Of a stretch of 64,000 nt of DNA, positions 51,027 to 63,655 are shown piece after piece (the first letter of the stretch is position 1; each line of letters opens with the position of its first letter). Under the pieces are notes generated by a model. That model did not search any database and had not been told where the DNA came from. It was given only the letters and a program-made list of their open reading frames with translations. The stretch lies in contig OX393572.1 in the NCBI GenBank assembly GCA_947652115.1, positions 4,580,566 to 4,644,565 on the forward strand. Direction: 5' to 3'. The stretch is from Blastomussa wellsi. Its lineage: Eukaryota > Cnidaria > Anthozoa > Scleractinia > Plerogyridae. Both the position numbers and the translations under genes were made by a program.

Positions 51027-53396
51027 GAATTACAAGGTTACAAGAGCTGCTACACTACCAAGTCAGCCATGCCTTTGTTTTTTGGTTAACATGCACAGGG
51101 ATCCCAAATAACATGTGTCGTTTCATGGGAAAAAATTATTTGCAGCTCTGCATACAAGAGGTTTGGTATCATATTTTATGCAGAGCGTGTTGAAATTAAA
51201 GAGTTCACTGTTTTGGTAATTAAGACTGTTTCTGCTTAACATTTGAGCAAAAATAAAGCTACCAATAAAAACAATCTCAAAGCATAGCAACCGTTAAGAA
51301 TGAAATATTTAGACTTTAGCGCTCAAGCTGACCCTGCCAGAGAACATTGGCTTTAGAGTTATTCATATGTTAATCTAAACACACATTTCACGTCAGTTAA
51401 AATTGTACACAAAATGTTACTGCGTTCTGAGTAATTTTTGCACTTATTGCTCAAACGTTGAGTGGAATCCATCTTAAACAGATTTCCAGTAACAAAGTAT
51501 ACAGCAATGCAATAAGATTTTGCTTCACCATACAGTTTTCATACTTTTAAAGGCATCAAAATTGGTGGAGTCTTACTAGGGTCCTTTTGGGTAATATACT
51601 GAGAGGCTTCGACCTTGGAGCATGAAATATTTTAGTAGACCCCTCCCCTTCCCCTGCATCCAAGACTAGACTAGCCACAAATCATTAAATTTCTCTATCT
51701 CATCTCTTTGTCAGGTGACAAGCTGTGCATCATAAGAACAAGACAAGATGGGATATCTGCCATTAACATAGAAAAATGATAAATTTATTGCAATCCAGGA
51801 ACCAGGTAAACAATTTTTTTCATAATTTGTGTATTGATCAAATCAAACTTCTCCTTCTTTTCTGGGCATAAAAGAAGGGCACTCCTGTTGGATAATCCTT
51901 GTACCAGGGCTGCAGATAATTTTTTTTCCCATGAAAGGACATGTGACCGACTAACTTGCCATTTTGATTCGGCGGGGAGTTGCCGGTGTTGTGGTCTGGC
52001 CTTGATTAATGTTCTGTGTCATGGGTTGCAGGGTTGTCCCTAATGTACGCAGCCGGCAGAATTGAACAGTTACTTGGGTTGTTTGTACCGGCTACTTTTG
52101 TGATTTTTTATTCAAATGAACAGTGTTCTCCTCATCAGGCGGTAACCGGTAAATTTTACCGCCCATAGCAAACCTGTTTACTGCCTGAAAATGATAAGAT
52201 TCATGTACATGTCTCATGAAAACTCAGCGGAGAACTCAACAGTTACAGAGTAACGCGCACATGTTCCACCAATGTAGTCGTCATTGAAAATCAAAGAAAG
52301 ATGAAAAATTAATAGTGAATTTACATCTTTGTGCCACTTTTTTCATATTATTAATTTTCTTTCACCTTTCAATCTCTCACAGTGCTAATACCGTACCTTT
52401 TGAAGAAAGAGCAGGCATTAGTGCGGTTGAAAAAAGTCACAAAGGAAAATAATTAAAAATAATTTTAGAAGCGAGAAATATTACTCACATTTCAGTTTTT
52501 GAAAACAGGCCCCATTTCAGTTTTCGAAAACAGGCCGATTAGCAGTAGTTTATTTAAGTGAACATAGCTAGCATGTAGTGAAGGCAAAGGCAGCTTTTGT
52601 TTTTTTTTTCAAAAAAATCCAGACGTTAAACGAAATTTTGAGAATTCATTGTTATAGCCCTTGAGCGACACCATTACAAATACTGAGTTTTGGAAGCCAG
52701 AAGAAAAGAACCAGGAGCAATTTGTGGCAAAAACAGTACTTCATGTAAGCGGCAGCAAATACATCCCTTTGAACAACGGCCGTAATTCACTGTGATTGAC
52801 TGGGATTTCTTTTCTGGATTGAAAAGTTCTTTTATCTGCTGTGCTGAAAACTAGGGAGACCACTGAACACTGGCGCAATATATGCAAATATTAATCACCA
52901 TCCGGCTACTTCCATTTTTTTTCTTCCATTTTTGCATAGCCTATAGTACACTTTGTTCAACCCCCAAAATTTTGCATAAGCATTGTTTTCCGATTCTCTT
53001 GGGATGGCTGTAATACCCAGGAGAATTTGGGCTGTTCGTTATATGGCCGTGTCCCACATGGACTGGAAACTGGTGAATTCTCGAATTTGATTGGTAAAAT
53101 CGATTTTGACTGCGGTCTAGATTTTCCCATCTACACCGCATCTAGATCGGTTGCATTTTGGTCTCAGAAAGTTACGGACAAAACAGGAACACTATCCCCT
53201 TTTTCTCTAAAAATACTAAATGGAAAATTGAAAAGGCTTGACAAGAATAAAAAGTGAAGATACGACCAAACTTTTGCAAATTTAAGTTCAGCTCATCACC
53301 ATTCGCAAACAAAATGCTGCAAAATGTCAGCTTTCCTTTTTACGAAACAGTCTCGTTAAGCTAATTTAAGTTTCCGCTTGCCAATATATTAAACAT
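51027..53396. other. Intergenic, no convincing gene
   Basis: A possible acceptor at 51,714 is followed by 20 open codons (DKLCIIRTRQDGISAINIEK, then stop), which could be the end of a host gene, but no partner exon could be fixed. Otherwise AT-rich and featureless. Confidence 0.45.
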
Positions 53397-53531
53397 CTTA
53401 TTAACCGAGCTTAGTCGGTCTGTATGGGAGAACCTTGACCTCGGTCGTGAGTACAGACTTCACTGCGTTCGGTCTGTACTCACAACGTCCGTCAAGATTC
53501 TCCAATAAAAACCTCCTGCTCGGTTAATAAG
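53397..53531. repeat. Foldback MITE, 135 bp
   Basis: Ends CTTATTAACCGAGC and GCTCGGTTAATAAG are exact inverse copies. Inside, GTCTGTACTCAC-type words form a second inverted pair. Confidence 0.75.
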
Positions 53532-54337
53532 AGCTAAATAGCCTATTTGCGCCTTTCTCCTTTGGACTGATTTGTCCAGAAAATGCTTAAAATTATATTA
53601 AATTTAGGCCGAAATCTGTTCGTGCGTGAGAATCAAAACAAAAACAAACACGCGCTGTGTATCCTGGTAGACAGAGAGTCCTTAGAAACTTTTTTTTACC
53701 TTTAATCAGCTCATTACTTCGAAAGTATCAATAAGAATTTTAATTTTTCCATAAAAAACGGTAGTTGGCTCGCCGAAATGGTAGGAAAAATTGTTACGAG
53801 CAAGACTTTGCTAGCGGGCAAAATAGTTAATTTCCAGCCCTGACTCCCAGTCAACCCACTGAACATGACTAAAAATGTTCAGTTCGGTGGAGACTGGTGC
53901 ACATAATGTGATTTTCAGTAAATCTATATAAGACGAACTGTTCCAAGCAATACTGTCTGGCTGCACGTGGGATTCCAATTATCGTTGAAAAATGACACAT
54001 GACAAACATTCTACCAAATGCAATGAGGCTATTAGAGAAAGTTTCATAAAACATTTTTACTTCAGGAAACATTTTTACTTCAGGAAAACATTACTGTTAG
54101 TGTATGATTAGTGTAAGAATCCTTCAACGTAAACATTAGCGGAGGGCCGCCAAGCGGAGCCCCATACTTATCGACCCATGCATTGCTTTCTTTCATGGCC
54201 ATCATGGCTAGCGGCATGGCTCGCGGGCGCGTACGACGTAGACCGTACGACGTTGCTTAAACATGGCGGCTATGCGCCAGAAATAGGTAGTTCTTGGCAT
54301 TTACATCGTTAATATTGGACATTTTTTTTCCAGAGGA

Positions 54338-56000
54338 CACTGTAGCAATGAAGCGAAAGGTAACATTAAAGTAGGTCTAAAGTTCATTGGTTGAATTCAA
54401 AACACCATGTGGTTACTTGGTTGCTTACGCGCGAAAAATGCAGTCTATTGATCTACGGCGTTGGGTAGTGATAAGTTGCATGTTTAGATCTACATAAAGA
54501 GGCAGCAGTTTTTGTGTAAGTTAGACCCTTGTTTCGGCCCTGGAAATGATCGAGCTATATTCATGCGTTGGCGCGCTTGTTTCGGCTCATGGATTTAAGA
54601 ACGAGGTACATTCATGAGTTGGTGCGCTTGTTTCGTTTCAGCGCGCTTGTTTTGGCTCATGGATTTAAGGTGACTGAACATAGGTTCTCTGGGTGGTCAG
54701 CGGTATTACACAATATGGCGTGTCTTTCAATTATAAAAGCAAACAAGTTGACCAAGTCGGCAGCAAATATATCTCAAAAAAGTCTCACCAGCTCGTAAAA
54801 TGTTGTTTACAGTTTTTTGTAATGTCAAAAAGGGTAAATTACGGCCGGCGCATACGCAGTGTTCAAAAATTGTGAGCGGATTGTTATGTAAACAAACTGA
54901 TTTTTCTTAAAATCCAGTCATTAGAAATTGATGATTTTTTGCATGCTTTCAGACAATATTACGACTCAAACGCCTGAAGCATAAAAGTAAAAATCTGACA
55001 GAGGAAATCAGCAATACGTTTAGAATTAAGAAGAACATAATTTTTGTAAATAAATAAAAAACTATCTGCCAGAATCGCGTAAAGTTTCTTCCATAGAGAT
55101 ATCACAGTCTCGTTAACACATGGGCAATTTTAAATAAAAATCTAATAAGTGTATTTTCCACAAAATCGAAAAAAAGAGGTTTTTAGGTCACATTTGTTCT
55201 GTTGCGTTGCCATGGAAACGGGCCACTTTAAAAAACAACTTCACAAATAAACTTCAGTGGTATTGTTTAATATGTATACGAAATATGGGCTCATTACCTG
55301 TTAGCATTTAGTTGTGAGATCAAAAGGAAGTACAAGTGCTCAAATATTCCAAAACTATGTTGGTGCGCTCTTCTTGGATGAGTGGCTCATTGATGGATTT
55401 AAGAACGAGGTTTCCATGTGTTTAGCGCGCTTGTTTCGTTTCAGCGCGTTTGTTTTGGCTCATGGATTTAAGAGAGAGGTATATATTTGTGTGTTAGTGC
55501 TCTTGTTTCGTTTCAGCACGCTTGTTTTGGCTCATGGATTTAAGAAGGAGTTTTGATGATGCCTCGTGTAGCGAGTACTGTTCATCGGAAATATTGTGTA
55601 ATGTAATTGTTGTGGTTTAAATTTATCCCTGGTTTAAAATGTTTTAAACCAGTTTGATATTGATTTCCCTTTGTTTCAGATTATGCTAATCAACATGAGA
55701 CAAAGGGAAATAAAAATCAAACTGGTTTAAAAGATTTTAAACCAGGGATAAATTTAAACCACAACATGATGAAAGGAGTTTTGGAGTTACTGAAGCGAAA
55801 GGTATCACAATAAAGTTCATGGTTTTTGGTTGCTTAGGCGCGAAAAATGCAGTCTTTGGATTTAGGGCGTAAAGAGACGGTAGTTGTTAAGAACCAGGTA
55901 TATTCATGTGTTAGCGCGCTTGTTTTGTCTCACGAAATAAAGAGCGATCTATATTCATGTGTCAGCGAACTTTTCTGGGCATGTAGCCGCGTAGTCGTTT
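54338..56000. repeat. Duplicated region with 'gcttgtttcg...ggatttaag' repeats
   Basis: The word CGCTTGTTT(C/T)GGCTCATGG followed by ATTTAAGA-CGAGGT occurs several times (near 54,570, 54,640, 55,390, 55,450, 55,510, 55,910). 'gaagcgaaaggta' followed by 'gcgcgaaaaatgcagtct' occurs at 54,350-54,450 and again at 55,790-55,850, about 1.4 kb apart. A diverged tandem duplication with local short repeats. Confidence 0.6.
55609..55765. repeat. Near-perfect foldback element, 157 bp
   Basis: Arms of about 62 bp (GTTGTGGTTTAAATTTATCC ... and complement) with GTTTTAAACCAG inside; only a few mismatches. It interrupts the duplicated region above. Confidence 0.85.
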
Positions 56001-56464
56001 GGACAGTTCGCCAGGCCATTAGCCTCCTAACCGTGTAGCTCTGTAGCCGCGTAACCACAGATTCTAGATGTGTTTTGGAGTGGCAGGGTAGTCTGACTAT
56101 TTTGCAGTTAAGCCTTTTCAGGAGAAAAATTCTTTTCTTTGTTTCTTGATGAACTTTTCGGAGAGTATGGTTCATTGTAACAAGGTCATTTTTTAGTAGT
56201 GTAAAGTGCAAACTGAGCAAACAAAATGATTTTCGCCGGTGCTGATTTCCGTTTCGGTCGATGCCATAATTTGTAACCAAGCTTTTCGGAATGGACGATG
56301 CTATATCTGCTCTAGTTTAGGCCTGGACTAGGTCGAAACTGGTTATAATTTGGTGATAGACTAATACATATTTACCAAATGCTTTTTGTTCAATTTCACA
56401 CTGGTTTGCTTGCGTTAGCTTTTAATTGTTGGGTGGGGCAATACTATAAGTAAAATAGACTAAG

Positions 56465-56555
56465 AATTGGCCTGGTAGTGTAGTGGTAGTGTAGTGGTGA
56501 AATAGGGATGTTGGCATGTCAGAAGTTCAGGGTTCGATTCTGGTCATTGGCGAGT
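56465..56555 (+). repeat. tRNA-related sequence, probable SINE head
   Basis: A-box-like TAGTGTAGTGGTAGTG (with an internal duplication) and B-box-like GGGTTCGATTCT about 60 bp apart. The acceptor stem does not close, so it is not a functional tRNA. Confidence 0.4.
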
Positions 56556-56668
56556 GTCGAAAAAATGGCATCGACCGAAACGGACACGTGCTTCGCCGAT
56601 CGGCTCAACCGGATACGCGCGTAAAACTGTCGTAAACAAAGATGTTCAGTAGGAAGAAAAGTAAATAA

Positions 56669-56767
56669 GTTATTTGCCGGCTAAGGGTTGGTCTGTATAG
56701 TGAAAATCTGTGATCGAGGTCTTGAAAGTGCTGCCCGAGGCCACACGACCCTTAGCCGGCAAATAAC
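56669..56767. repeat. MITE, 99 bp
   Basis: Perfect inverted ends GTTATTTGCCGGCTAAGGGT and ACCCTTAGCCGGCAAATAAC. Confidence 0.8.
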
Positions 56768-56997
56768 GTATATTTCATGTTTCAAAGCAGTCAGAACAAG
56801 GTCTTTGGTGGCCAATATCAAATGGCCGCTCAGGTGTAGAGCTCATCCAGGTCTTCGCGTCGAATGCACCCGAGGCGCGAAAAATAACCACTTCAATGCG
56901 TCCTCTTCCAGGTCGTGGCCAATTTTTATTGTTATCATCATGTTTTTGCTGAAGAAAAATATAAATACGTTATTTTCGGAGAAAAAAAATATTTCTT

Positions 56998-57075
56998 TTG
57001 CGGAGTCTAGGATTCGAACCCTCAATCTCTCGACCGCAAGACAGTTGACCTTCCAACTGAGCCAGTTCGACATCC
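56998..57075 (-). repeat. tRNA-related sequence on the minus strand
   Basis: Minus strand: A-box-like TGGCTCAGTTGG and B box GGTTCGAATCC in correct order and spacing. The T stem and acceptor stem pair badly, so a tRNA pseudogene or SINE head is more likely than a gene. Confidence 0.4.
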
Positions 57076-57303
57076 TTACTTATTAGGTGCGAAATGTACT
57101 TTTTGATGTGGAGGACATGTTTGGTTTGGAATCTTTTCCATTTTCATTTTGGTGGGTTTTTCCTTTTCTTTCGTTCCTTTTTTACGAAAGTATTTTCACA
57201 GATCATCACGAACCAGCAAAAAGATATGGAGCTTCGCTTTTAGGCTTGGCTAAATTTATTTATTAAATATTTTGGTCATCTTGCTTTCTCTCTGAAAAAT
57301 ATT

Positions 57304-57305
57304 AA

Positions 57306-57368
<63 letters not shown>

Positions 57369-57378
57369 CATCATCATC
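57304..57378. repeat. AAT/ATC microsatellite
   Basis: About 20 AAT units running into four CAT units. Confidence 0.95.
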
Positions 57379-57424
57379 AGATTACCGCTCTGTACTTACG
57401 GTCAGTCGGAGAAATAGAGCGGTT

Positions 57425-57625
57425 TTCATTTGAGTATCAAAAGTAATCGACGAATTGCTTTGGGTTTGCATTGTTATGCTCTGTGGTTGGTTTAAAAATT
57501 TCGCGCCACTTTGTCAACCAATCGGAAGTAAAACCAAAACCAATCGTGACTAGCGCGCGCACGTTTTCCCGCTTTTTGTGCCGGCTACGTGTAATTACTT
57601 CGAGTTTTGATTGGACCAAGCAGTT
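57425..57625 (-). repeat. Interspersed repeat/MITE (family of 29,399)
   Basis: Inverse copy of the repeat at 29.4 kb (GTAATTACTTCGAGTTTT, CGTTTTCCCGC, CCAATCGGAAGTAAAACC). Right after it, at about 57,640, a fragment beginning CTCAGGGGGGTACTCCCTTA belongs to another dispersed family. Confidence 0.55.
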
Positions 57626-57759
57626 ACAAACAGCCCCCCTCTCAGGGGGGTACTCCCTTAAATTTTGGATAGGTGTCTGCCGCGAAGGTTCTTCAACCGT
57701 GACCCTAACAAATAGACGTGAGCTTGTTGCGGTACGTCCTGTAATCGACCACGAATTTC

Positions 57760-60160
57760 TTCATCACATTGTCAAATTTGGTTTCGCACTTAGACTCGTT
57801 TGACACTGAGGTAAAAGAGAACTCAGAAATGTCTTATTATAATGTCTGCCTCGTAACCTTGGCAGCAATTAACTGGAGAAAAGAAAAATATAGCCTTAAA
57901 TCGCACCTTTATTCCTTTAGTTTAACAGATTTTGCAACGGTCGGAAAGATACATTTGGAAAATATTATGTTTCGGTGACAATTCCGATATGCCATCCGTC
58001 ACCTAACCATGCATGCGCTCTAAAGCAGGCCGCGGCTGTTTAAATTTTCGCGTAGTTATTTTTGTCAAAGTTTTATGGACTGTTTTTATCCATTTCGCGA
58101 GAGCTAAATTGAAGATTTTTATTGTCGTCAATGTTTTCATGAACTTAAATGCGGTGCAAGGTTATTTTAGTGAGATGTTTGGGCCGAGATTTTAGCCGAT
58201 CAATTTTTCGATAGATTCTGAGTGCATCATGGATTCTAAACTAATACGAAAATTAAAGGCATTAGGCCAACCTCGTTCCCAGGGTCCTCTGGCATTAGAC
58301 TACCAATTTCCGAAAATGAACAAAAACACCAGTAAAATAACGTAAAATCTCAACTTGTATTTCGCATGTTTGACGGGAGCCGGGGGTGGGGAGGGTGAGT
58401 GGGCCCCTTCGCCACCTTTAAGCTTGATCCCTGATTTCCGCCTTCTCCTTAGTTGTTTTCGCCTCTGTGTTCTTTGCAAAACAATGTTGCAATGTTTCTC
58501 AGTCTCTCCGATTTCCTCCACTTTGGGAATCACGCTTGACGCGCCCTCACTTTACCTGCCTCCCTTGGAGTTTCACCCTCAATTTGGATGGCATCAAAAA
58601 TGGCGACTTCTAGTCAGGCCTGAGAAGTCGTTTGCTCTTGTCTGTGCTTTATTAACCGATCAGATTTAAAGAAAATTGAGACTGGTGAGTTAGTTCAATC
58701 AGTGGACCCCCCCTCCCTTCCCTGAAAAAGTGTGCACTTAGGAGAGGTATCTGCTTATGGGAAATTAGAAATGTAGTGTTTGTGGGATGTGTGTTAGCCC
58801 AGATTACTACTGGAACTGATTATAAAAAAAATCTTTATCACGTTTTTATTCCAGATTTAACACCAATGCATCCAGAAAGTGCAATGATTGGTGAACTGTT
58901 AGAGATCTCCACACGGATGTATCATGGACTACGAATATTATGGAAACAGGTTAGATAGTGTTTAAAGGAGTTGTCACGATATTTTAAGTCATTTTTGTCA
59001 CGAACCAAGTTCCCCTTAAAATTAAGGAAACCTCTAAATAATTTACTGCGGAAGAAAAACCCAGAGATGATACTTAACCAAAAAAGAACGAGGATGGCGA
59101 AGGAAGGAGAAGATTGCGACGGATTTGAAAAATTAAGGCTCAATTTTTGAAAATGTACAAACCATGAAGCAGATCCTTTAAATCCCAAGATTGATATATT
59201 TCATATAATCTGACGACGAAGGGAAAACTGAGCCTCGAATACGGACTTTGTCATTTCGTGAATAAATTCCGTTAACAAAGGAAATAAGGAAACAAGGATC
59301 TGTTGAAATTGAAAAAAACGACGAACGTGCAAATATTTTGGCAGAATTATTCAAATCTCAGCTCTTTTTTCCTCCTTGGATGTAAGTTTCAGCTTGAATT
59401 TGCGAAGATGAAAACGTACTCTAGCACACTGAGCGAAGCAAAGCTTTACATTTTTGTTCATTAAGTACGGCTTTGGTGTGGCAAGACAACGGTGCAACAA
59501 ACGTACATGTGTACGTTGCAGAAAAGCCGTAAACTAAATTCAAATAGTTTTGGTAAATCAGATGTATGGTAATTTGTATATAACACATTTGTGTTTGTTG
59601 TTCACGCCAAGTTTACAGTTTTGTGTTGGTTCTTTCAAGATATTTCATTCATACTTTTTATCTTTTCTGTTTCAGTTTTTCCAGTTGCAAGTCTATAGAG
59701 TAATTTTTAAAATAGCTCGCATGCAGAATGTCTTATATTGAGAATCTTGCAGTTGTCGAAGGAAAGCAGTTTCATCTGGTAATTTTAATTCTGGTACGCA
59801 ACAAGGAAGCAGCTGCTATCAGACCAGACTATCCGAAGGTTTGTTAACTGGGGAATCATTTCTACCATTTGCGAGGAATTGAACGTGTACGGACTTTATC
59901 CGACTCTGATAGCGATTAAGCGTCCGCAAGAGATTTACACTGAAACTGTTGAATTTATGTAACATCATTTTATTGATTTGTTTGTAGCAATATTAAAAAT
60001 TAAACTACTGAATTACTTTACAAAGTTGTTTTGAATTACTATTGCAGATGCCTTAGAAATGACGAGCCCAAGCAAAGAAAAATTCCCATCTCAGACGGAA
60101 GGAAAAAGTTTATGTGGAAACCGCCAGCTTTCATTAACCAGCAGTTCTTTTATATTTAGA
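57760..60160. other. Intergenic, possible scattered exons
   Basis: No gene can be assembled. The stretch holds one candidate exon (58,855-58,949) and, near 60,050, an acceptor followed by about 40 open codons (ALEMTSPSKEKFPSQTEGKS). The rest is AT-rich and unassigned. Confidence 0.4.
58855..58949 (+). CDS. Possible isolated host exon
   Basis: A strong polypyrimidine acceptor (TTTTTATTCCAG) and donor (ACAG|GTTAGA). It encodes LTPMHPESAMIGELLEISTR and MYHGLRILWKQ in the frame set by one incoming base. Compact and protein-like, but unrecognised and without assigned partner exons. Confidence 0.3.
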
Positions 60161-60163
60161 GCT

Positions 60164-60395
60164 GGAGTTTGGAGTTCTTGTCCTTGTGGTACAGTAGCCT
60201 CTAATACGTATGCGTGTTGGGTGAGCATGTTTCACTTGTAAAAACATAGGTGTACTGTATGTAGTAACTGTAAGTACCTTTTACCTCCAGTTACGACCTA
60301 CAGTACAACTAACTTTTTAACAAATGCTACATACCAGCCAGTACGCATGCGTATTAGAGGCTACTGTCCCACAAGGATGAGAACTCCAAACTCTT
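60164..60395. repeat. Inverted repeat, arms about 55 bp
   Basis: TTTGGAGTTCTTGTCCTTGT...CCTCTAATACGTATGCG on the left is repeated inverted on the right as CGCATGCGTATTAGAGGCTA...AAGGATGAGAACTCCAAA. The right arm leads into the tandem array below. Confidence 0.7.
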
Positions 60396-61195
60396 GCTAA
60401 AAGTATAAAATAAATGCTAGTTAGTGGCGGTTGGTGGGGAGGCGGTGGTTTCCCCATACAATTTTTCCTTCCTTCCAGGATTGAAAATTTTCCTTTTGCT
60501 ATTTGTCGAAATGGTCGTTTTCAAGGCATCTGCAAGTCAGCACGTAAAACGTTACTCATACAAACTTTCCCGCCTAAAGACTTAGAAAAATTTTACACAA
60601 GAATGTGAATCAAAACACGCATGCGCACGCGTTCTAGTACAAAACTTTACCACAAGGATAAGAACTCCAAAAGACTTAGAAATTTTTTACTCAAAAATGT
60701 GAATCCAAACGCGCATGCGTACGCGTACTAGTGCAAAGCTTTACCACAAGGGTGATCACTCCAAACTCTTGCTAAAAGTATAAAAGAAATGCTAGTTAGT
60801 GGCGGTTGGTGGGGAGGCGGTGGTTTCCCCATACAATTTTTCCTTCCTTCCAGGATTGAAAATTTTCCTTTTGCTATTTGTCGAAATGGTCGTTTTCAAG
60901 GCATCTGCAAGCCAGCACGTAAAACGTTACTCATACAAACCTTTCCCGCCAAAAGACTTAGAAAATTTTTACTCAAAAATGTGAATCCAAAGGCGCATGC
61001 GTACGCGTACTAGTGCAAAGCTTTGCCACAAGGATGAGAACTCCAAACTCTTGCTAAAAGTATAAAAGAAATTCTAGTTAGAGGAGGTTGGCGAAGAATG
61101 TGAAGCAAATGCTCATGCGTTCGTGTACTAGTGCAAAGTCTTACCACAAGGATGAGCACTCTAAATTCTTCCTAAAAGTATAAAAGAAATGCATA
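60395..61195. repeat. Tandem array with units of about 280-375 bp
   Basis: 'cttgctaaaagtataaaa', 'gctagttagtggcggttgg' and 'cacaaggatgagaactcc' recur in order. Two long units (60,395 and 60,769) are about 95% alike by eye; a 92-bp partial unit lies between them and two shorter, more diverged units follow. The units give duplicated short ORFs without coding value. Confidence 0.8.
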
Positions 61196-61894
61196 ATATC
61201 CTGGCGGACAGCTGGCGGTTTCCACATCAACTTTTAACCACAATAGACAAGACTTAAATTCTTCCACCTCATCTTTTTCTTACTTTCCAAGACTGGTCGT
61301 TTCTCTAACTGTTTATTCCTGCAACAAATAAAAAAAAAAAAAGAAAAATTAGACGTACATCCCAAAACGAAATTGCTTGAAACAACTACGGCTTTAACAA
61401 TATAATCATATTTACTGATAATTTGCATCGAATGGTGTAAATCTGCACATGGCGAACTAACCAAACTGAACTCTGATGTGCATTTGATGTGTGTTCATGT
61501 TGCAAAATGCAAAACTTGTTTATCAGTTTTTTAAAATTATCATTAACTTATTTTAACCTTTTTCAAATCCAAGCTAACCTACGTTTTCTGTTAAAAATGT
61601 CATTTTTGATCAGCTTGGATTGGACTGACAACTTACTCGAATTTGCCGCTTCCGTTCTGTGCGAGGAATTTTCATGCAGCGTTACAACCATTCTGTCGAG
61701 AAAACCATCACGAACTTTAAAGCTGGTCGCTGTTGGTGTTGTCATGGCTGTTACCTAAACTAAAATAAAAAATAGTACCAATAACTTAGCAAATTGTTTC
61801 TAAACGCTTGCACTAAAGTTGACATGTAAACTTAATACAAAGGTTACAGAAAGTTAATACAAAGGAGAGAGTCCAGGAGACTGTAATATAGGTT

Positions 61895-62064
61895 CAGGGA
61901 CGGATCCAGGAATTTTTGATTTGGCTCAGTTGAGTGTCAATAAGCGATCCTGGCAATGTGAGAATTTCAACGTCAAAAAAAGTGGTAAAAACAATACAAA
62001 TTCTGTTAGGGAAGGGGGGGGGGGGGGGTCCGGACCCTCGACCCTCCCCCTGGATCCGCTACTG
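61895..62064. repeat. MITE inserted in duplication unit A, with AGGTT duplication
   Basis: Ends CAGGGACGGATCCAGG and CCTGGATCCGCTACTG are inverse copies. AGGTT is repeated on both flanks (61,890-61,894; 62,065-62,069). The element is absent from unit B. Confidence 0.75.
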
Positions 62065-62242
62065 AGGTTGGAAACAGATTTAACCTGAGAACCAATTTAG
62101 TCTGTAGCATATAAGTTAACAATTACACTTTTCAATTTTTCAAAACTTAATTGAGCTTTTAAAACACAAATCATCTGGATTCGTAACATTCAATGAAATA
62201 GTATTCACCTCCAGTTAAATTTTGACCGCATTTATTAGCTAA

Positions 62243-62330
62243 AGCCGCTTGGCGCAATGGTTCGGTGCGTGCTTTCCAATCCGGCGTCTCAGGTTGTGTG
62301 GAGGTTCAAACCTCAGTGTCGGTGCAATCC
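62243..62330 (+). repeat. tRNA-related segment in unit A
   Basis: TTGGCGCAATGGTTCGGTGC (A-box-like) and GGAGGTTCAAACCTC (B box with perfect T stem) in order. The acceptor stem is not convincing. Confidence 0.45.
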
Positions 62331-63566
62331 GAACTTTTTTATTTTTTTAATACAAAATGAATTGATCATGTCTTTTTTTTCCGTCATATTTTTTTGAGAA
62401 CACAATCCGATCACTTTCAATACAAAAAAAAAAAATTAAGAGGATGCTTCACCCAAAAGTAGAAGCCGTAAGTGAAAGTCTGTCGTCTGTCTCGCTGCAT
62501 CACATGCAACGATGCGCATGGCAAATTTCAGTCAATATTAACTGCTAAAACTGAGCTGGTTTCATAAGGCAAGATAGAGCCATCATTTCTTTTAATTTGG
62601 GAAGATATCGTGTTTGCGACTTTACGGTCGACTTTGATCAATTTTGATGTACGACAGCTTGCTTTACAGATCAAACAAGGCTCCATGTTGCAAAATGCAA
62701 CAATCATTATTAATCTGTTATTATCATTAAAATTATCATTAACTTATTTTAACCTGTCTTAAATCCAAGCTGACCTACGTTTTCTGTTAAAATGTTATTT
62801 TTGATCAGCTTGGATTGGACTGACATAACTTACTCGAATTTGCCGCTTCCGTTCAGTGAGAGGAATTATCATGCAGCATTACAACCACTCTGTCGAGAAA
62901 GCCATCACTAACTTTAAAGCTGGTCGCTGTTGTTGTTGTCATGGTTGTTGCCTAAACTAAAACAAAAAAAAGGGTACCAATAACTTACCAAATTGTTTCT
63001 TGACTTTCCTGTCAACGTTTCAACTAAAGTTGACACGTGAACTTAAAACAAGGGTGAGAGAAAGTTAATGCAATGGTGAGAGTTCAGGAGACTATATAAT
63101 GCAAACGTCCCTGTTTCCTTTCAAACATTTTCTCATCATTTGAATCAGTTGCACAAAAACAATTTTTCCGGGATCAATAACCTTTCCAAAGTGCAGCTGA
63201 AAACGTCATTTTATTTATATAAGAAGGCTATGTTTACATGTAAAAAGAATATATGTTGCAGGTTAAAACGGTGGTCAGTGTAAATCTGTTTCCAAGCCAG
63301 TTTAATACGTTTCAACCTGAAGATAACAATTTGCTGGTCAGGACTCCCATTTAATGCATTTAATTTATGTTGTCATTGCATGTAGACGTGTTATCTTTAG
63401 GTTTAAGAAGATCAATATAGGTTCCGGGGCATTTAGACTTTTAAATTTTCAAAAACTTAATTGAGCTTTAACTGGGCTTTATGTTTATGTTAAGCATCTA
63501 GATTCGTGACATCATTCACTGAAATAGTATTCACCTCTAGTCAAATATTCACCGCTTATATTAGAC

Positions 63567-63655
63567 GACGCCCGTTGGCGCAACGGTTCGATGCGCACTT
63601 CCCATTCCGGCGACTCCGATTGTGTGGAGGTTCAAACCTCGGTCGCGGTATAAAT
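63567..63655 (+). repeat. tRNA-related segment in unit B
   Basis: The paralogue of 62,243-62,330: TTGGCGCAACGGTTCGATGC and GGAGGTTCAAACCTC. Both promoter boxes are kept better than in unit A. Still probably SINE-derived. Confidence 0.45.

Noticed and set aside
56998..57075. Functional tRNA gene
   Set aside because: Promoter boxes are present but the acceptor and T stems pair poorly; more likely SINE or tRNA-derived.
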